The position numbers and the translations under genes are program-made. The notes below the pieces were generated by a model. It was not told the DNA's origin and did not search any database. It was given only the letters and a program-made list of their open reading frames with translations. Positions 8,183 to 16,779 of a DNA stretch of 64,000 nt are shown one piece after another. Source of the stretch: Terriglobia bacterium (GTDB taxonomy: Bacteria; Acidobacteriota; Terriglobia; Acidiferrales; UBA7541); NCBI GenBank assembly GCA_020073585.1, contig JAIQEV010000002.1, positions 78,116 through 142,115 on the forward strand, written 5' to 3'. The stretch's first letter is position 1; each line of letters opens with the position of its first letter.

Positions 8183-9142
8183 CTACGGAGATCCCGGCGC
8201 GTCAGGTTCCAGCCCGATCCGATCATTCACCGCGTTGCGGAATCGCTGTTTGCAACCTAGGTATCGCTCTGTCGTTTGCACGGAGACATGTCCCAGCAGG
8301 AACTGAATCTGCTCCAGTTCACCGCCAGCCTGATGGCAGAGGCGAGCGCAGGTCCTGCGAAGGTCGTGCGGTGCGAGAGACGGAATCTGACAGTCCTCTG
8401 CTTTCTGTTTCACGACACCCCAAATAACCTTCGGGCTGAATCCGGTGCCCCATATCTTGCCAGCCTTGTTGATCGAACGAAGTAGAGTTCCCGTTGTGAT
8501 TTCAGAGGCCGTCATCCAATCGTCAATTCCAGATTTGACCCAACCCGGAACCGGAACAGTCCGTATGTGGCCTCCCTTGCCAACAAGGTTGACTATGACC
8601 CAGTGCTCCTCTCTCTGCTGTATGTCTTCAACGCGCAATCCAGTCAATTCCGCCCTTCGTAGCCCGCATCCAAGCAGGATTGCTAAGGTGGCATAGTCAC
8701 GCTTGCCTCGCAGACTTGATCCATTTGCCGTCAACAATAATTGCTTGCCTTGTTCGGCCGTCAGCCAATTGCCGACAGGCATCCCCAGCCGTTTTGCGCC
8801 CTTAACGCGCCGGATGCCGGCAGCCAGATCTGCGCTGAGCAGACCGCAGTCGGCAGCCTCGTAGGCCAGCCGCCGAACCGCAGCCAGACGCAGGTTGATC
8901 GTGGTTGAAGCGTAGTGCCGCTGCTCGAGGGAAATTCGGTAGCGTGTGACCACAGTCTTGTTGAAGGCGAGCCTGGGTTCCGAACAGTACCATTCGATGA
9001 ACTCTCTGATCGCATGATCATAAGTTCGCTGTGAACTTCGAGACGTCAGGCTGTTCAAAACGGCCGATTTCGATTGCTCAAGGTCCGGAAGCTTCAGAAC
9101 GTGCTTGGGTGCCCGATTGTGCTTTGTCCTGCTCTTTGCCAT
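8183..9142 (-). CDS. Tyrosine recombinase (XerC/D-like integrase)
   Basis: 319 aa from the ATG at 9142, which has GGAG 8 nt upstream; a longer frame reaches 9184. It has an N-terminal SAM-like core-binding domain (residues about 30-120) and a full catalytic set: Arg in GLRRAELTGL, Lys in GKGGHIR, HDLRR, His in LLGHVS and the nucleophile Tyr in TERYLG. The compact size and complete residues suggest an active enzyme. It lies on the 3' side of the tRNA-Ala gene, the side where tRNA-specific islands normally carry their integrase, so it may belong to a separate island to the left of the tRNA. Confidence 0.9.
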   Translation of the reverse strand: MAKSRTKHNRAPKHVLKLPDLEQSKSAVLNSLTSRSSQRTYDHAIREFIEWYCSEPRLAFNKTVVTRYRISLEQRHYASTTINLRLAAVRRLAYEAADCGLLSADLAAGIRRVKGAKRLGMPVGNWLTAEQGKQLLLTANGSSLRGKRDYATLAILLGCGLRRAELTGLRVEDIQQREEHWVIVNLVGKGGHIRTVPVPGWVKSGIDDWMTASEITTGTLLRSINKAGKIWGTGFSPKVIWGVVKQKAEDCQIPSLAPHDLRRTCARLCHQAGGELEQIQFLLGHVSVQTTERYLGCKQRFRNAVNDRIGLEPDAPGSP

Positions 9143-9221
9143 GGGTACGGTCTCCATTTGCCGTGGCAAACAGCATCTCCACAATTTCCGCCTTGGTCTA
9201 TCCTTTCGTGAGCGCTTTCAA

Positions 9222-9458
9222 TTAGTTAGAAGCACTCGGACGGATCAGTAATGAAAAGTCGGCTTGTGGGAAGTGATCTTTGCGGTTGGCATCGATTCTG
9301 GACGGATTACGTGCGACTCGGAGTAATTCCGATTCTGCTCGGGGTTTTCGTCGAATCGTCCAGGTGATCAGGTCGGACGCGAATAGCACGGCCAGGAACA
9401 AGACAAACATCAGGACGCCGAGCAAGACTTTGATGCCGCTTCGCGAGGAACTTGCCAA
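9222..9458 (-). CDS. Possible small membrane protein, 78 aa
   Basis: TTG start with AGCGAGGCGAG just upstream. One strong hydrophobic segment at residues 9-28 (GIKVLLGVLMFVLFLAVLFA) is followed by a basic stop-transfer RRK and a polar tail. I do not recognise it. The clear membrane segment with positive charges after it is the main support. The rest of the 9185-9814 interval shows only weak reading frames, plus GTGCAC-rich dyads near 9711-9765. Confidence 0.3.
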   Translation of the reverse strand: MASSSRSGIKVLLGVLMFVLFLAVLFASDLITWTIRRKPRAESELLRVARNPSRIDANRKDHFPQADFSLLIRPSASN

Positions 9459-9814
9459 CTCGCCTCGCTAAGAAGACGTCGAAGCGAATTCCGTCGCGTT
9501 TGCATTCAAGTCAGCTAGGAACACCGACAAACTTTTGTATCTAGCTCGATCAGCGCTGTAAATTCGCCTTTGGAATCGGCCGGGCAGGTCGGAATTCTTG
9601 GAACTCTTGGTAGGACGAACGCACCTGCTTTTTAAGCATCGGTCCTCCATTTCCAGCAATTCCAATATGGCAAAGACGCTCCGTGTTTTCAGCGATCTTG
9701 GTTTCTGAATGATTGTGCACAGTGGCTACGATGAGCGCTATTTTGCACACTTCGTGCACAGCAGAAGAAATAAATGAGGTACGAGTCCTGTAAGTCTTTT
9801 GCAGTCAAAAGGAT

Positions 9815-9890
9815 TGGTGGACGTGGCCGGGATCGAACCGGCGACCCCCTGCTTGCAAAGCAGGTGCTCTCCCAGCTGAGCTACACGCCC
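9815..9890 (-). tRNA. tRNA-Ala (anticodon UGC)
   Basis: Read on the minus strand this is a complete 76-nt cloverleaf with encoded CCA. The acceptor arm GGGCGTG pairs with CACGTCC and includes the G3:U70 wobble that is the alanine identity element. The D-arm is AGCTCAGCTGGGAGAGCA, the anticodon stem-loop CTGCTTTGCAAGCAG (anticodon TGC), and the T-arm CCGGTTCGATCCCGG. It separates two tyrosine recombinases: one ends 72 nt from its 5' end (9963-11135), the other lies on its 3' side (8183-9142). tRNA genes are frequent attachment sites, and this is the likely integration point for the conjugative element. Confidence 0.97.
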
Positions 9891-9962
9891 ACAGAGGGAA
9901 CTTGTAATGATTTTAAAGCATTTGCACGCGTTCGCAAACTCCGAAAACCCACTGTTTACCCC

Positions 9963-11135
9963 TTACTGTGTCAGAACTGTGTCAAAACCCCTGTCACCAG
10001 AACCGTGCTGTGTCAAAACTCCTGACATTTCGTTGGCCCGGCGATTGATTTTGTCCAGCGCTTCCCTCTTCATCTGTAGCTTCATTTGCGAATACTTCTT
10101 GAACACTTGAGAGTCTCCCTGGCGAAGCATTTGTATGACCCACTCGTCCGCAACGCCTCCGGCACTGAGCCGTGTCGCGTAGGTGGAGCGCAGGTCATAC
10201 AGCCTGAAATAAGGAACTCCGGCTCTTTTCAGAGCCTTTCTCCAGGCAGTCCGCAGGGACCTCAAGTGTCCTTCTTGGTTTAGATCGCTGGGAAAGAGGA
10301 ACTCTCTGTTCCCAGAGATTGCAGCTTGGTCACGGAACGCTTCCAATGCGGGCTTCGACAACGGGATTTCCGCGACGCCGTTCGGTGTCTTGGAATCCGG
10401 AATCCAGAGGACCGCGTTGATGAAGTCGATCTGGTTTTTCTTCATCGGAAGTAGTTCCTTCTTCACTCGCAAGCCGGTTTCCGCGATGATGCGAATCGCA
10501 TTCCGCAGGTGCGGCATTGCATTCTTTTCGATTCGCTGCTGTTCGGACCACGTGACGTAGTGCGGGCGGAAAAGCCCCTTAAGGGAAACTGGGAATTCCA
10601 CCATCGCGCACGGATTCGATGTCAGCAGCCTCTTCCGAACCGCTACATTCAACATACGTCGAAGCACCCGAAACTCCTGGTGAACCGTGGTAGCTTTGAT
10701 CGGACCCTGCTCACGGTAGCCTTTGCTGAGCCTCACCTTGACGCGTTGACGAAGCCTTTCACGAAGGTACAGCTCGACTTCGTCAGGTCCTACGTCAATC
10801 AGGCGTCTAGTAGCGAAGACCTTCTTCAAATGCTGAACGCAACGCAAGTTCGCATTGTGTGTCCCTAGCTGACGGACGGGCGGCTTCGAATAGTTTTCCA
10901 GAAAGAAATCCGCCCATTCACCAAAGCTCAGACTTTCTCCTTTGCGAACAACCTGCAAAACGTTGCCATCCCTGGCTTCAAGCCGCGCACGTAACATCTT
11001 GTGCGCTTCCTGCCAGTCTTCGGTGAAGGATGATTCCCTCTGGCGCTTCCCGGCCCTATCCCGGTAACAGATCCACCAGAATTTTGATCCTTCACGACGA
11101 TAGACAACGCCGTCGTGCTCTACTGGTCTACTCAT
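9963..11135 (-). CDS. int: ICE tyrosine integrase (divergent catalytic box)
   Basis: 390 aa. The N-terminal region has an arm-binding-like domain (YRREGSKFWWICYRDRAGKRQRESS), then a core-binding domain, then the catalytic domain. Catalytic Arg is in IIAETGLRVKKEL; the second box is YDLRSTYATR (Tyr in place of the usual His of HxxR); the next position is LRQGD (Gln where His is usual); the nucleophile is in FKKYSQMK. These replacements recur in a family of integrases that I associate with Acidobacteriota elements. The start overlaps the end of the excisionase gene by 8 nt. As the last gene of the conjugation operon and next to tRNA-Ala, it is the likely integrase of the element. Confidence 0.9.
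   Translation of the reverse strand: MSRPVEHDGVVYRREGSKFWWICYRDRAGKRQRESSFTEDWQEAHKMLRARLEARDGNVLQVVRKGESLSFGEWADFFLENYSKPPVRQLGTHNANLRCVQHLKKVFATRRLIDVGPDEVELYLRERLRQRVKVRLSKGYREQGPIKATTVHQEFRVLRRMLNVAVRKRLLTSNPCAMVEFPVSLKGLFRPHYVTWSEQQRIEKNAMPHLRNAIRIIAETGLRVKKELLPMKKNQIDFINAVLWIPDSKTPNGVAEIPLSKPALEAFRDQAAISGNREFLFPSDLNQEGHLRSLRTAWRKALKRAGVPYFRLYDLRSTYATRLSAGGVADEWVIQMLRQGDSQVFKKYSQMKLQMKREALDKINRRANEMSGVLTQHGSGDRGFDTVLTQ
9967..10019. repeat. Three 11-bp iterons, candidate integrase arm sites
   Basis: TGTGTCAGAAC (9967-9977), TGTGTCAAAAC (9978-9988) and TGTGTCAAAAC (10009-10019) are repeated in the same orientation between the integrase core and the tRNA. They coincide with the last codons of the integrase (VLTQ and DTVLTQ are read from them). 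Direct repeats of this size beside an attachment site are typical arm-type binding sites of tyrosine integrases. The binding role is inferred. Confidence 0.4.
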
Positions 11136-11364
11136 TCTCCATCTCCTGTTTGAACGACGCGCGGAAGGGTTCGAGATCCGACCTGAGAAACCGGATATTT
11201 CGACCCATCACGCGGAGATGGGGAATCTGCTTTCGCTCAACCCAAAGATACACCGTCTGCGGACTGACACCAAGATACTTTGCCGCTTCTTTCACTGTTA
11301 GAGGGCATTCTTCGAGACGTGCGGAAACATTTTGTTGAGGCTCAATGAAGATGTTTTGATTCAT
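11128..11364 (-). CDS. AlpA/Xis-type helix-turn-helix (excisionase)
   Basis: 78 aa. One MerR-like winged helix: LTVKEAAKYLGVSPQTVYLWVERKQIPHLRVMGRNIRFLRSDLEPF pattern, the standard excisionase/AlpA DNA-binding fold (helix-turn-helix EAAKYLGVSPQTVYLWV, wing around RNIRF). Its ATG overlaps the stop of the primase gene (ATGA) and its stop overlaps the integrase start, so the two recombination genes are made together. It probably steers the integrase towards excision. A 21-bp piece of this gene recurs at 3084-3104. Confidence 0.85.
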   Translation of the reverse strand: MNQNIFIEPQQNVSARLEECPLTVKEAAKYLGVSPQTVYLWVERKQIPHLRVMGRNIRFLRSDLEPFRASFKQEMENE

Positions 11365-12284
11365 GGAGTCTTACCCCGGTCGTGCTCTTGTTCATCAGCC
11401 TCCGCCACGTGTGTGCGAAGGCGCTCGTTGGGAACTACCTGAGGCTGGAGGTCGGCCTGAGCTTTGGTGACTGTGTGCCGGGCGTAATACGCGGGATCGT
11501 GCTTGTCAATGGCGCGGTAGTCAGCGATTCGGCGGATGACTTCTTCGGGGTCGTCCCCACGCGCCAGGGCTCGTTTTGCGTAGGCCCAATCGTGCTCAGA
11601 TTGGCTCAGGGTGCTACTTGGAGCCGATTGTTTGCGGGCAGCCTCTTCATGGTAATGGCGGGGAGCGTCCTGTGAGTCGATTTGGAGCTTGAAGTCGCGG
11701 AGGTGGTAAGTCTGGATTGATTCGGTGCGGGCCTGAACATAGAAATCTTCGTTGTACTTCTTGTTTGCGAAGCCAGGCAGGCGCAATACGCGTGTTGAAT
11801 CCGTTGCTGCCTGGTCGCCATCGAATTCCCTGACCATGGCCTGATTCAGGGCCTCGGCCTCCTCGACGGTCATTCCTTCGACTTTCCAAACTACTTGGAA
11901 TTTGTCCGGCGACGTATTCAAGACGTAGTTCGGACGCGGAACGAGGTCGCTGTTCTCTAGCGCTTCAAGGGAGGCGGTTCCGCCGTGGTCCAGGTCAAGG
12001 TAAACATGGCTGATCTTTTCGATGTCGTCTTTGGTGCGGGTTGAGGCGTCACGTCTGAGGGGGTTCATTCCCACATAAATGTCGGCTCCATTGGCGTTCT
12101 TGTAGCGAAGCCAGGCTTGAAACTCGGGACTTGCGGCTTTTTGTGCTGTCGTAATCCTTTGCGTGGTTTCGCTTCGCTGCCGGTTGAGAACCAGGACAGC
12201 AATGCGGTCGTCCGGCTGGAAGTTGTCGAGGATGTATTCCGACGCCGATGGTGCCGGGGGCGTAGGTTTTTCAGGGGCGTTCAT
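11361..12284 (-). CDS. RepB-like DNA primase domain protein
   Basis: 307 aa. Key boxes: HVYLDLDHGG (acidic metal-binding D-x-D), RPNYVLNTSPDKFQVVWKVEGM, and DSTRVLRLPGFANKKY. This order matches the RepB-type primase family (archaeo-eukaryotic primase fold) found on plasmids and conjugative elements, which primes replication of the transferred or replicating strand. The C-terminal about 100 residues (after HYHEEAARK) are a helical, charged tail. It overlaps virB11 upstream and the excisionase downstream by ATGA, placing element replication in the transfer operon. Confidence 0.8.
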   Translation of the reverse strand: MNAPEKPTPPAPSASEYILDNFQPDDRIAVLVLNRQRSETTQRITTAQKAASPEFQAWLRYKNANGADIYVGMNPLRRDASTRTKDDIEKISHVYLDLDHGGTASLEALENSDLVPRPNYVLNTSPDKFQVVWKVEGMTVEEAEALNQAMVREFDGDQAATDSTRVLRLPGFANKKYNEDFYVQARTESIQTYHLRDFKLQIDSQDAPRHYHEEAARKQSAPSSTLSQSEHDWAYAKRALARGDDPEEVIRRIADYRAIDKHDPAYYARHTVTKAQADLQPQVVPNERLRTHVAEADEQEHDRGKTP

Positions 12285-13252
12285 GGCTGCTCCTGGCGGC
12301 TCTGATAGATCGCGCCGAAGTCGTACTCGTCCGCATCGGGGTCGTAGCCATGGATTTCGACGACTTCAGAAACAAAGCGCCTGCCGGGCCGTCGTTCGAG
12401 TTGCACAACAACATTCAGAGAATCCCCGATGTTGGTTTTGATGGCGCGATAGGGCAGGTCAATTCCGCTTTGGAGGACGCAACTGGTGAATCTTGCGAGG
12501 CCCTGCTTGGCCGATGTCGCGTGGACGGTCGAAAGACTTCCTGAATGGCCCGTATTGAGGAGTTGCAAGAGATCGAATGCCTCACCGCCGCGTATCTCGC
12601 CGAGGATGATCCGGTCTGGGCGATGGCGGAGGGCTGCTTTCAAGAGGTCACGGATGCTCACTGCCGGCAGGCCGTTTTGTGGCTGCCGGGCTTCGAAGCG
12701 GACGAGGTTGTCCTGGTCCATGTGGATTTCGGAGGTGTCTTCGATGAGGAGGATTCGTTCATCCGGGGGAATGAATTTCCCAAGGATATTCAGGAGCGTT
12801 GTTTTCCCGGTTCCTGTGCCCCCGGCGATCAGGATGTTCTTCCGCGCGAGAACATAGTTCTCAAGCTGGTTCGCCAGCCATCGCTCCAGCGTACCGGCCT
12901 TGATGAGATCCTCGATGCCGAAGTGCCGGGAGTTGAATTTGCGGATGGTCAGCGTGACGCCATTCAAACTGCAGGGTGGAATGACAGCGGCAACCCGGCT
13001 TCCATCCGGCAGACGTGAGTCGAGGATCGGCTTGGACTCCGAAAGATCGTCGCCCAGGCGGCGCGCGATGTTTTTCACCGCAACCATCAGCGCTTTCTCA
13101 CCTATCGAGAGACCGCGGACCTCTTCGACAAAGCCAGCCTTCTCGACAAACACACGATTAGGGCCATTCACCATGACCTCGCTGATCGAGTCGTCGAGGA
13201 TGAGGTGTTCGATGGGCTTCAGGAATGGCAGGATCGTTTCGAATCCGTTCAT
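12281..13252 (-). CDS. virB11: VirB11/TrbB secretion ATPase
   Basis: 323 aa, the normal length. N-terminal domain (ILDDSISEVMVNGPNRVFVE), then the ATPase: Walker A GGTGTGKTT, Asp box LLIEDTSEIHM, Walker B DRIILGEIRGGEAFDLL and His box HSGSLSTVHATSA. This is the cytoplasmic hexameric ATPase that switches the type IV channel between pilus building and substrate transport. It starts at TGATG with a 1-nt overlap to the virD4 stop. Confidence 0.93.
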   Translation of the reverse strand: MNGFETILPFLKPIEHLILDDSISEVMVNGPNRVFVEKAGFVEEVRGLSIGEKALMVAVKNIARRLGDDLSESKPILDSRLPDGSRVAAVIPPCSLNGVTLTIRKFNSRHFGIEDLIKAGTLERWLANQLENYVLARKNILIAGGTGTGKTTLLNILGKFIPPDERILLIEDTSEIHMDQDNLVRFEARQPQNGLPAVSIRDLLKAALRHRPDRIILGEIRGGEAFDLLQLLNTGHSGSLSTVHATSAKQGLARFTSCVLQSGIDLPYRAIKTNIGDSLNVVVQLERRPGRRFVSEVVEIHGYDPDADEYDFGAIYQSRQEQP

Positions 13253-15249
13253 CAGAGTTCTCCGTCGGCGAGTTGCCGGAAGTAGGATTTGTTGGGGTCG
13301 TTGAAGTACGGCTTCAAGTAGCAGAACATCGGCGGCATCGGGTTCGTGCCGTCGTAGGCGATGGTTACGGACTGCGCGTTGCGCAGTTCCGTGAAGGTCT
13401 TCATGTCGAAGCGAAAATCGGTGTGTGTGTTGTAGCTCTTGGAGGCAGTGATGTTGGACTTGTGGGACAGGGCCTTTCCAGTGAGCAGGCTAATTCGCGC
13501 ATCGTGGCCGCTCTCGGAGAGGTTATAGCTGACCTTGAGATTGTCCTCGCGCCCGCAGAGTTCACTGGCGGTTTTGGCCGAGAAGTCGTCTGACAGAGCC
13601 AGGAAAATCTTGGTGCGGAATGTCTGGAGCAGCGTGCGCCAGGTGTCACCGGGGAGCGCGGACTTCAGGGAACTGATGCTTTGGGTAGCGATGATCGGTA
13701 TGCATTTCGGCTGGCGGGAGAGGCTGAAGAATTTTTCATCCCCGGTGGGCTCGCTTTCGCCCACGGTAGCGAAATGCTGATACTCGTCACAGATGAACAT
13801 GACCTGCCTGAAATAGTGGTCAGGATGAGCCTCCATCTGAGGCACGCGGTTTAAAACCGCTCGCTCGAAGTCGAGCTTCATCATTACCCCGATGGCCTTG
13901 GCCAGGCCCGCGTTCATGGCTATCGGAAAATTGAGTGCGCAGACCTTTCCGTTCTCGATGAGCCATGTGAAGGAAGGCAAAGGCTTGCCGAATTTGAAAT
14001 CAGCATTGGCATGGGGGTCGTAGCATTCCGGTGGAGGGCAGAAGGTCCGCTTTACCGATGGATTGTCGTCGAAGAGAGACAGAAAGACGGAAATACCCTC
14101 AACAATGGAGGTGCGTAGTTTTGGCTCAATCCGCCGCCAATCGTAGTTGAACCAGCGCTTGACTGCTTCGAGCTGGTCCTTTTTGTCTTGTGGAACGGGC
14201 TTCTTCCCACTCACATTCTCCGCTTCCCACTGAATGGCCTTGTCCTTCAATACAGCGGCAAGGCCTGGGGTGAGAGGGGCTGTGTAGCGTCTCGATTCTT
14301 CGTCGAGCCGAAACTTGAACGGTTCCAGGTCACGAGGGTGCTTGAGATACTCCTCCTCCCAAAGCAACACGGAATCGGTCTCGGTGAGTCTGCGTTCCGC
14401 TTCATTGATTTTTCTTTCGAGTGTGGCATTGTCGATCGCACACTCGTAAACATCGAACAGGGTCACATAATCGAACGCAACCTTATGAAGAAGGATGATG
14501 AACTTCACCAGGTTCGTGTAGGCCTGCTGCCAGAATGGTTCCTTGCCCCGCCCGAAGAGGTTATTCAAGAGCGAGGCGATGTTGTAGGCCAGAGCGTAGG
14601 CGTCGAGGTCGTTGTGCAGGGGGTTGTAGCGATACTGGGAATCGAGGCTGATCTCGACGTAGTCTTCGGCCCTGCCGTGGCGTGCGAGGATTTCTCTTAC
14701 CCGGTGGCAGAAGTCTCCTTTCACTTCAAGGACGAGGCCGCCGATCCTCTTCTCCGTGTCGCCCGCGCGGTAGGCCAGAATCTGCTCCGCGAACGGATAC
14801 ATGCAGCAGCTCGTTTTTCCTGATCCGATTGCTCCGAGGATAGCAACGCCGGTGAACAAGCCCCTCTCGGGGATCACGAGCCATTGAGGGTTTTCTGCGG
14901 GGACTTGCTTGCGAGGATTGTGAACCTCTCCGACGACGAGGAAAAGACTGTCTCTTTTCCGGGGGTCGGGAAAGAGGGGCAATCGGCCGGCTCGGATGCG
15001 CTGCTTCGCCTTGAGCGCAAAAATGTACAGGCCAGAGAGCGCGACGGAATAGCCAATGTATGGGGTCGAGAACAGGAATAAGGTGTACGAGTATTTCAAA
15101 ACCTGAAAAGCAGACGGCGACCGCAGAGCCATGACCTGCAGAAAGATATTGCCCTCGGGAAAGGGCACCAGAAGATAGAGGGTCATGCCCGTGGCCGCCG
15201 CCAGGACGGATGCAACAAGGTTCTTCGAGTTGAGGATTCTCTGCATCAT
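13252..15249 (-). CDS. virD4: VirD4/TraG-type coupling ATPase
   Basis: 665 aa from ATG 15249, which overlaps the stop of the upstream 81-aa gene (ATGA); longer frames lack support. Two transmembrane helices lie at the N-terminus (LVASVLAAATGMTLYLLVPF and a second near YTLFLFSTPYIGYSVALSGL), then Walker A GAIGSGKTSCCMYPF, and Walker B MFICDEYQHFATVG followed by the sensor box IPIIATQSISSLKSAL. It is the inner-membrane receptor that brings the relaxase-DNA complex to the channel. It forms part of a block with virB11 and the primase, separate from the virB2-virB8 block. Confidence 0.93.
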   Translation of the reverse strand: MMQRILNSKNLVASVLAAATGMTLYLLVPFPEGNIFLQVMALRSPSAFQVLKYSYTLFLFSTPYIGYSVALSGLYIFALKAKQRIRAGRLPLFPDPRKRDSLFLVVGEVHNPRKQVPAENPQWLVIPERGLFTGVAILGAIGSGKTSCCMYPFAEQILAYRAGDTEKRIGGLVLEVKGDFCHRVREILARHGRAEDYVEISLDSQYRYNPLHNDLDAYALAYNIASLLNNLFGRGKEPFWQQAYTNLVKFIILLHKVAFDYVTLFDVYECAIDNATLERKINEAERRLTETDSVLLWEEEYLKHPRDLEPFKFRLDEESRRYTAPLTPGLAAVLKDKAIQWEAENVSGKKPVPQDKKDQLEAVKRWFNYDWRRIEPKLRTSIVEGISVFLSLFDDNPSVKRTFCPPPECYDPHANADFKFGKPLPSFTWLIENGKVCALNFPIAMNAGLAKAIGVMMKLDFERAVLNRVPQMEAHPDHYFRQVMFICDEYQHFATVGESEPTGDEKFFSLSRQPKCIPIIATQSISSLKSALPGDTWRTLLQTFRTKIFLALSDDFSAKTASELCGREDNLKVSYNLSESGHDARISLLTGKALSHKSNITASKSYNTHTDFRFDMKTFTELRNAQSVTIAYDGTNPMPPMFCYLKPYFNDPNKSYFRQLADGEL

Positions 15250-15491
15250 GCTCTTGCCAGTGGTTTTTGGGTGGCTGTGGCGGGGGCATCTTTCCGCGCG
15301 GCCTGTTGTTGCTGCTTTCTCCAGTTCATAAAGTGCCTGTCCTTCCACAGCAGCATCTTCAGAGCCGAATTGACGACATGATTAGGGGTGCTGTCGATGA
15401 ACGTTGCGTACTTCTCGACCACGAGTGCGACGGGTTCTTCCAACTCGTACTCGCGCTTCACGTGCTGCGGGGGCTTGTTAATGATGGACAT
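15246..15491 (-). CDS. Small coupled protein ahead of virD4 (81 aa)
   Basis: The start is the ATG at 15491 (MSIINKPPQHV), with a very strong AAAGGAGGAAACAC leader. The protein has an acidic segment followed by DSTPNHVVNSALKMLLWKD, which resembles a short ribbon-helix-helix or helical DNA-binding pattern, then a Gln/Ala/Lys-rich tail. It ends in an ATGA overlap with virD4. In many transfer regions a small DNA-binding accessory factor sits next to oriT and the coupling protein, and the palindromic region directly upstream (15525-15659) fits that arrangement. Function is inferred. Confidence 0.6.
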   Translation of the reverse strand: MSIINKPPQHVKREYELEEPVALVVEKYATFIDSTPNHVVNSALKMLLWKDRHFMNWRKQQQQAARKDAPATATQKPLARA

Positions 15492-15524
15492 GTGTTTCCT
15501 CCTTTTCTCCTCTTTGTCTTCACT

Positions 15525-15659
15525 GGACGCGGGCAAAACACTTCACAAACAGAGCGTTTCCCTGTTTGCGGGGCTGGAGCGACCCCACGAAGTGTTGGCC
15601 AGCCGAAGGCAGCCAAAAGTGGGGTCGCTCCAGCCCAACCCGGTGTTTTGCCGACGTCC
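15525..15659. repeat. Nested palindromes upstream of the virD4 block (candidate oriT or structured leader)
   Basis: Perfect 18-bp arms GGGCTGGAGCGACCCCAC (15571-15588) and GTGGGGTCGCTCCAGCCC (15619-15636) are enclosed by a second pair, GGCAAAACAC (15532-15541) and GTGTTTTGCC (15643-15652), and further out by GGACG/CGTCC. A smaller CAAACAG/CTGTTTG hairpin lies at about 15547-15569. The block sits between the putative relaxation genes and virD4. It could be the origin of transfer, an RNA structure controlling the strong ribosome site at 15497, or a copy of a dispersed palindromic repeat. Confidence 0.5.
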
Positions 15660-15687
15660 AAATTGATTGTCGCGCCATGCGCAACCT

Positions 15688-16779
15688 CTATGCTCCCAAC
15701 AACTTCGCGTCACCCTCGGGGTGACGCGAACCGTGACGCCAACGGTGATTTGTGTCTTTCATGCATCCGTCACCGTGTCGAGAAGCCACAGCGAGCGGAG
15801 AACCATGCGGATGCACCAGAAACGTGTGGAAAAACACCGCGCGCTCCGGCCTGAGCTGGGAGAATTCCAGCCGCAGGTCCCGCTCGTTGAGTTCACCTAA
15901 ATGCCATGTCTGATAGAGGCTCTCGAACTTGTCGCCGTGGAACCGCCGCCGCGCCTCATTCAGAAATTCGAGGTCGGGGGTCACGGGGATCACATACTCG
16001 TGGTTGTCCCATTTCCTCCGAATCTCGAAGTAACGGAGAATCTCGCTCGATACATCGGATTCCAAGGGCCGTTTCACGAGGGAACGGAAGCGCTCTTCCG
16101 CTTTTTCAAAATAGGCCTGCTTGGCCGCGATATAGAGAAACCGGAAACAGTTCAGTTGCCGGAAGAGACCCTGATAGGCCGCAAGGTGCGAGACAAAATG
16201 CGATGGTGCTTCAAACCCCGAATCCACATAACTCAAGGTGACCACAGGGGGAGCCCCCGAGAGAGGAGAGGCGAGAAAGAGCGGGAACTTGTCGACGAAA
16301 TAGCGAATGGTTGGCTGGCAGCGGGAAGATCCCTCGTAAACCTTGGCGGGGAGGAAGTCCTTGGAGACCCCTAGTTGGTCACAGAAGAAACAGACCTTCT
16401 CCTGTTCGGTCTCGAAATAGGCCAGTTCTTGGTTGGCCAAAATGAAGTCCAAGAGGACCAGCCGTGTGCGCATGAAATCGAACGAGTGCTTTTTGCGGTT
16501 GCGGAGGTTGTCCTTTTCGATTTGGCCGTAGATGGTCCTGGAAAAAAGGTGGAAGATGGAGCCTCTTCGCATGTAGTCGCGGACCGAGGCGTGGCCTTGC
16601 TTGAGAAGTTTCTGAGCAAAAGAGGACGCACGCTTCCCGTACCGGCTTCCCGTGAATACCCGGAACTGTCCCAGGGTGAAGTAGCCGGAGAAAACAGCCA
16701 CGATATAGAGAAAGCGGGCTTCGGATTCGGTGTAGCCGAGTGACTTGATCCGTTCGATGTGCTCAGTTGGAATCTTCAT
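15688..16779 (-). CDS. Winged-helix transfer protein of unknown function
   Basis: 363 aa, starting at an ATGA overlap with the gene upstream. The N-terminal about 110 residues look like a winged-helix region (YTESEARFLYIVAVFSGYFTLGQFRVFTG; RYGKRASSFAQKLLKQGHASVRDY). The middle contains CFFCDQLGV and a long helical region (AYQGLFRQLNCFRFLYIAAKQAYFEKAEERF). The last 30 codons are rich in His/Arg/Gly and are encoded by a palindrome (TTCGCGTCACCC at 15704-15715 and its complement at 15719-15730, 3-nt loop), so the 3' end doubles as a hairpin, perhaps a terminator. I do not recognise the family. Its place beside the relaxation-like gene suggests a role in DNA processing for transfer. Confidence 0.7.
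   Translation of the reverse strand: MKIPTEHIERIKSLGYTESEARFLYIVAVFSGYFTLGQFRVFTGSRYGKRASSFAQKLLKQGHASVRDYMRRGSIFHLFSRTIYGQIEKDNLRNRKKHSFDFMRTRLVLLDFILANQELAYFETEQEKVCFFCDQLGVSKDFLPAKVYEGSSRCQPTIRYFVDKFPLFLASPLSGAPPVVTLSYVDSGFEAPSHFVSHLAAYQGLFRQLNCFRFLYIAAKQAYFEKAEERFRSLVKRPLESDVSSEILRYFEIRRKWDNHEYVIPVTPDLEFLNEARRRFHGDKFESLYQTWHLGELNERDLRLEFSQLRPERAVFFHTFLVHPHGSPLAVASRHGDGCMKDTNHRWRHGSRHPEGDAKLLGA
15704..15730. terminator. 12-bp perfect hairpin in 3' end of the winged-helix gene
   Basis: TTCGCGTCACCC-TCG-GGGTGACGCGAA: a 12-bp stem with a 3-nt loop, lying in the last codons of the gene at 15688-16779. There is no T-run, so it could be a terminator, an attenuator before the virD4 block, or part of the transfer origin. 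Confidence 0.35.

Noticed and set aside
9774..10025. 83-aa frame containing RGRDRTGDPLLAKQVLSQLSYTP
   Set aside because: It is the antisense reading of the tRNA-Ala gene, a well-known false protein.
12545..13018. 157-aa plus-strand frame
   Set aside because: Antisense to the virB11 ATPase motifs; no ribosome site.
15571..15636. CRISPR array
   Set aside because: The repeats here are inverted, not direct, and there are no regular spacers; no cas genes occur in the window.
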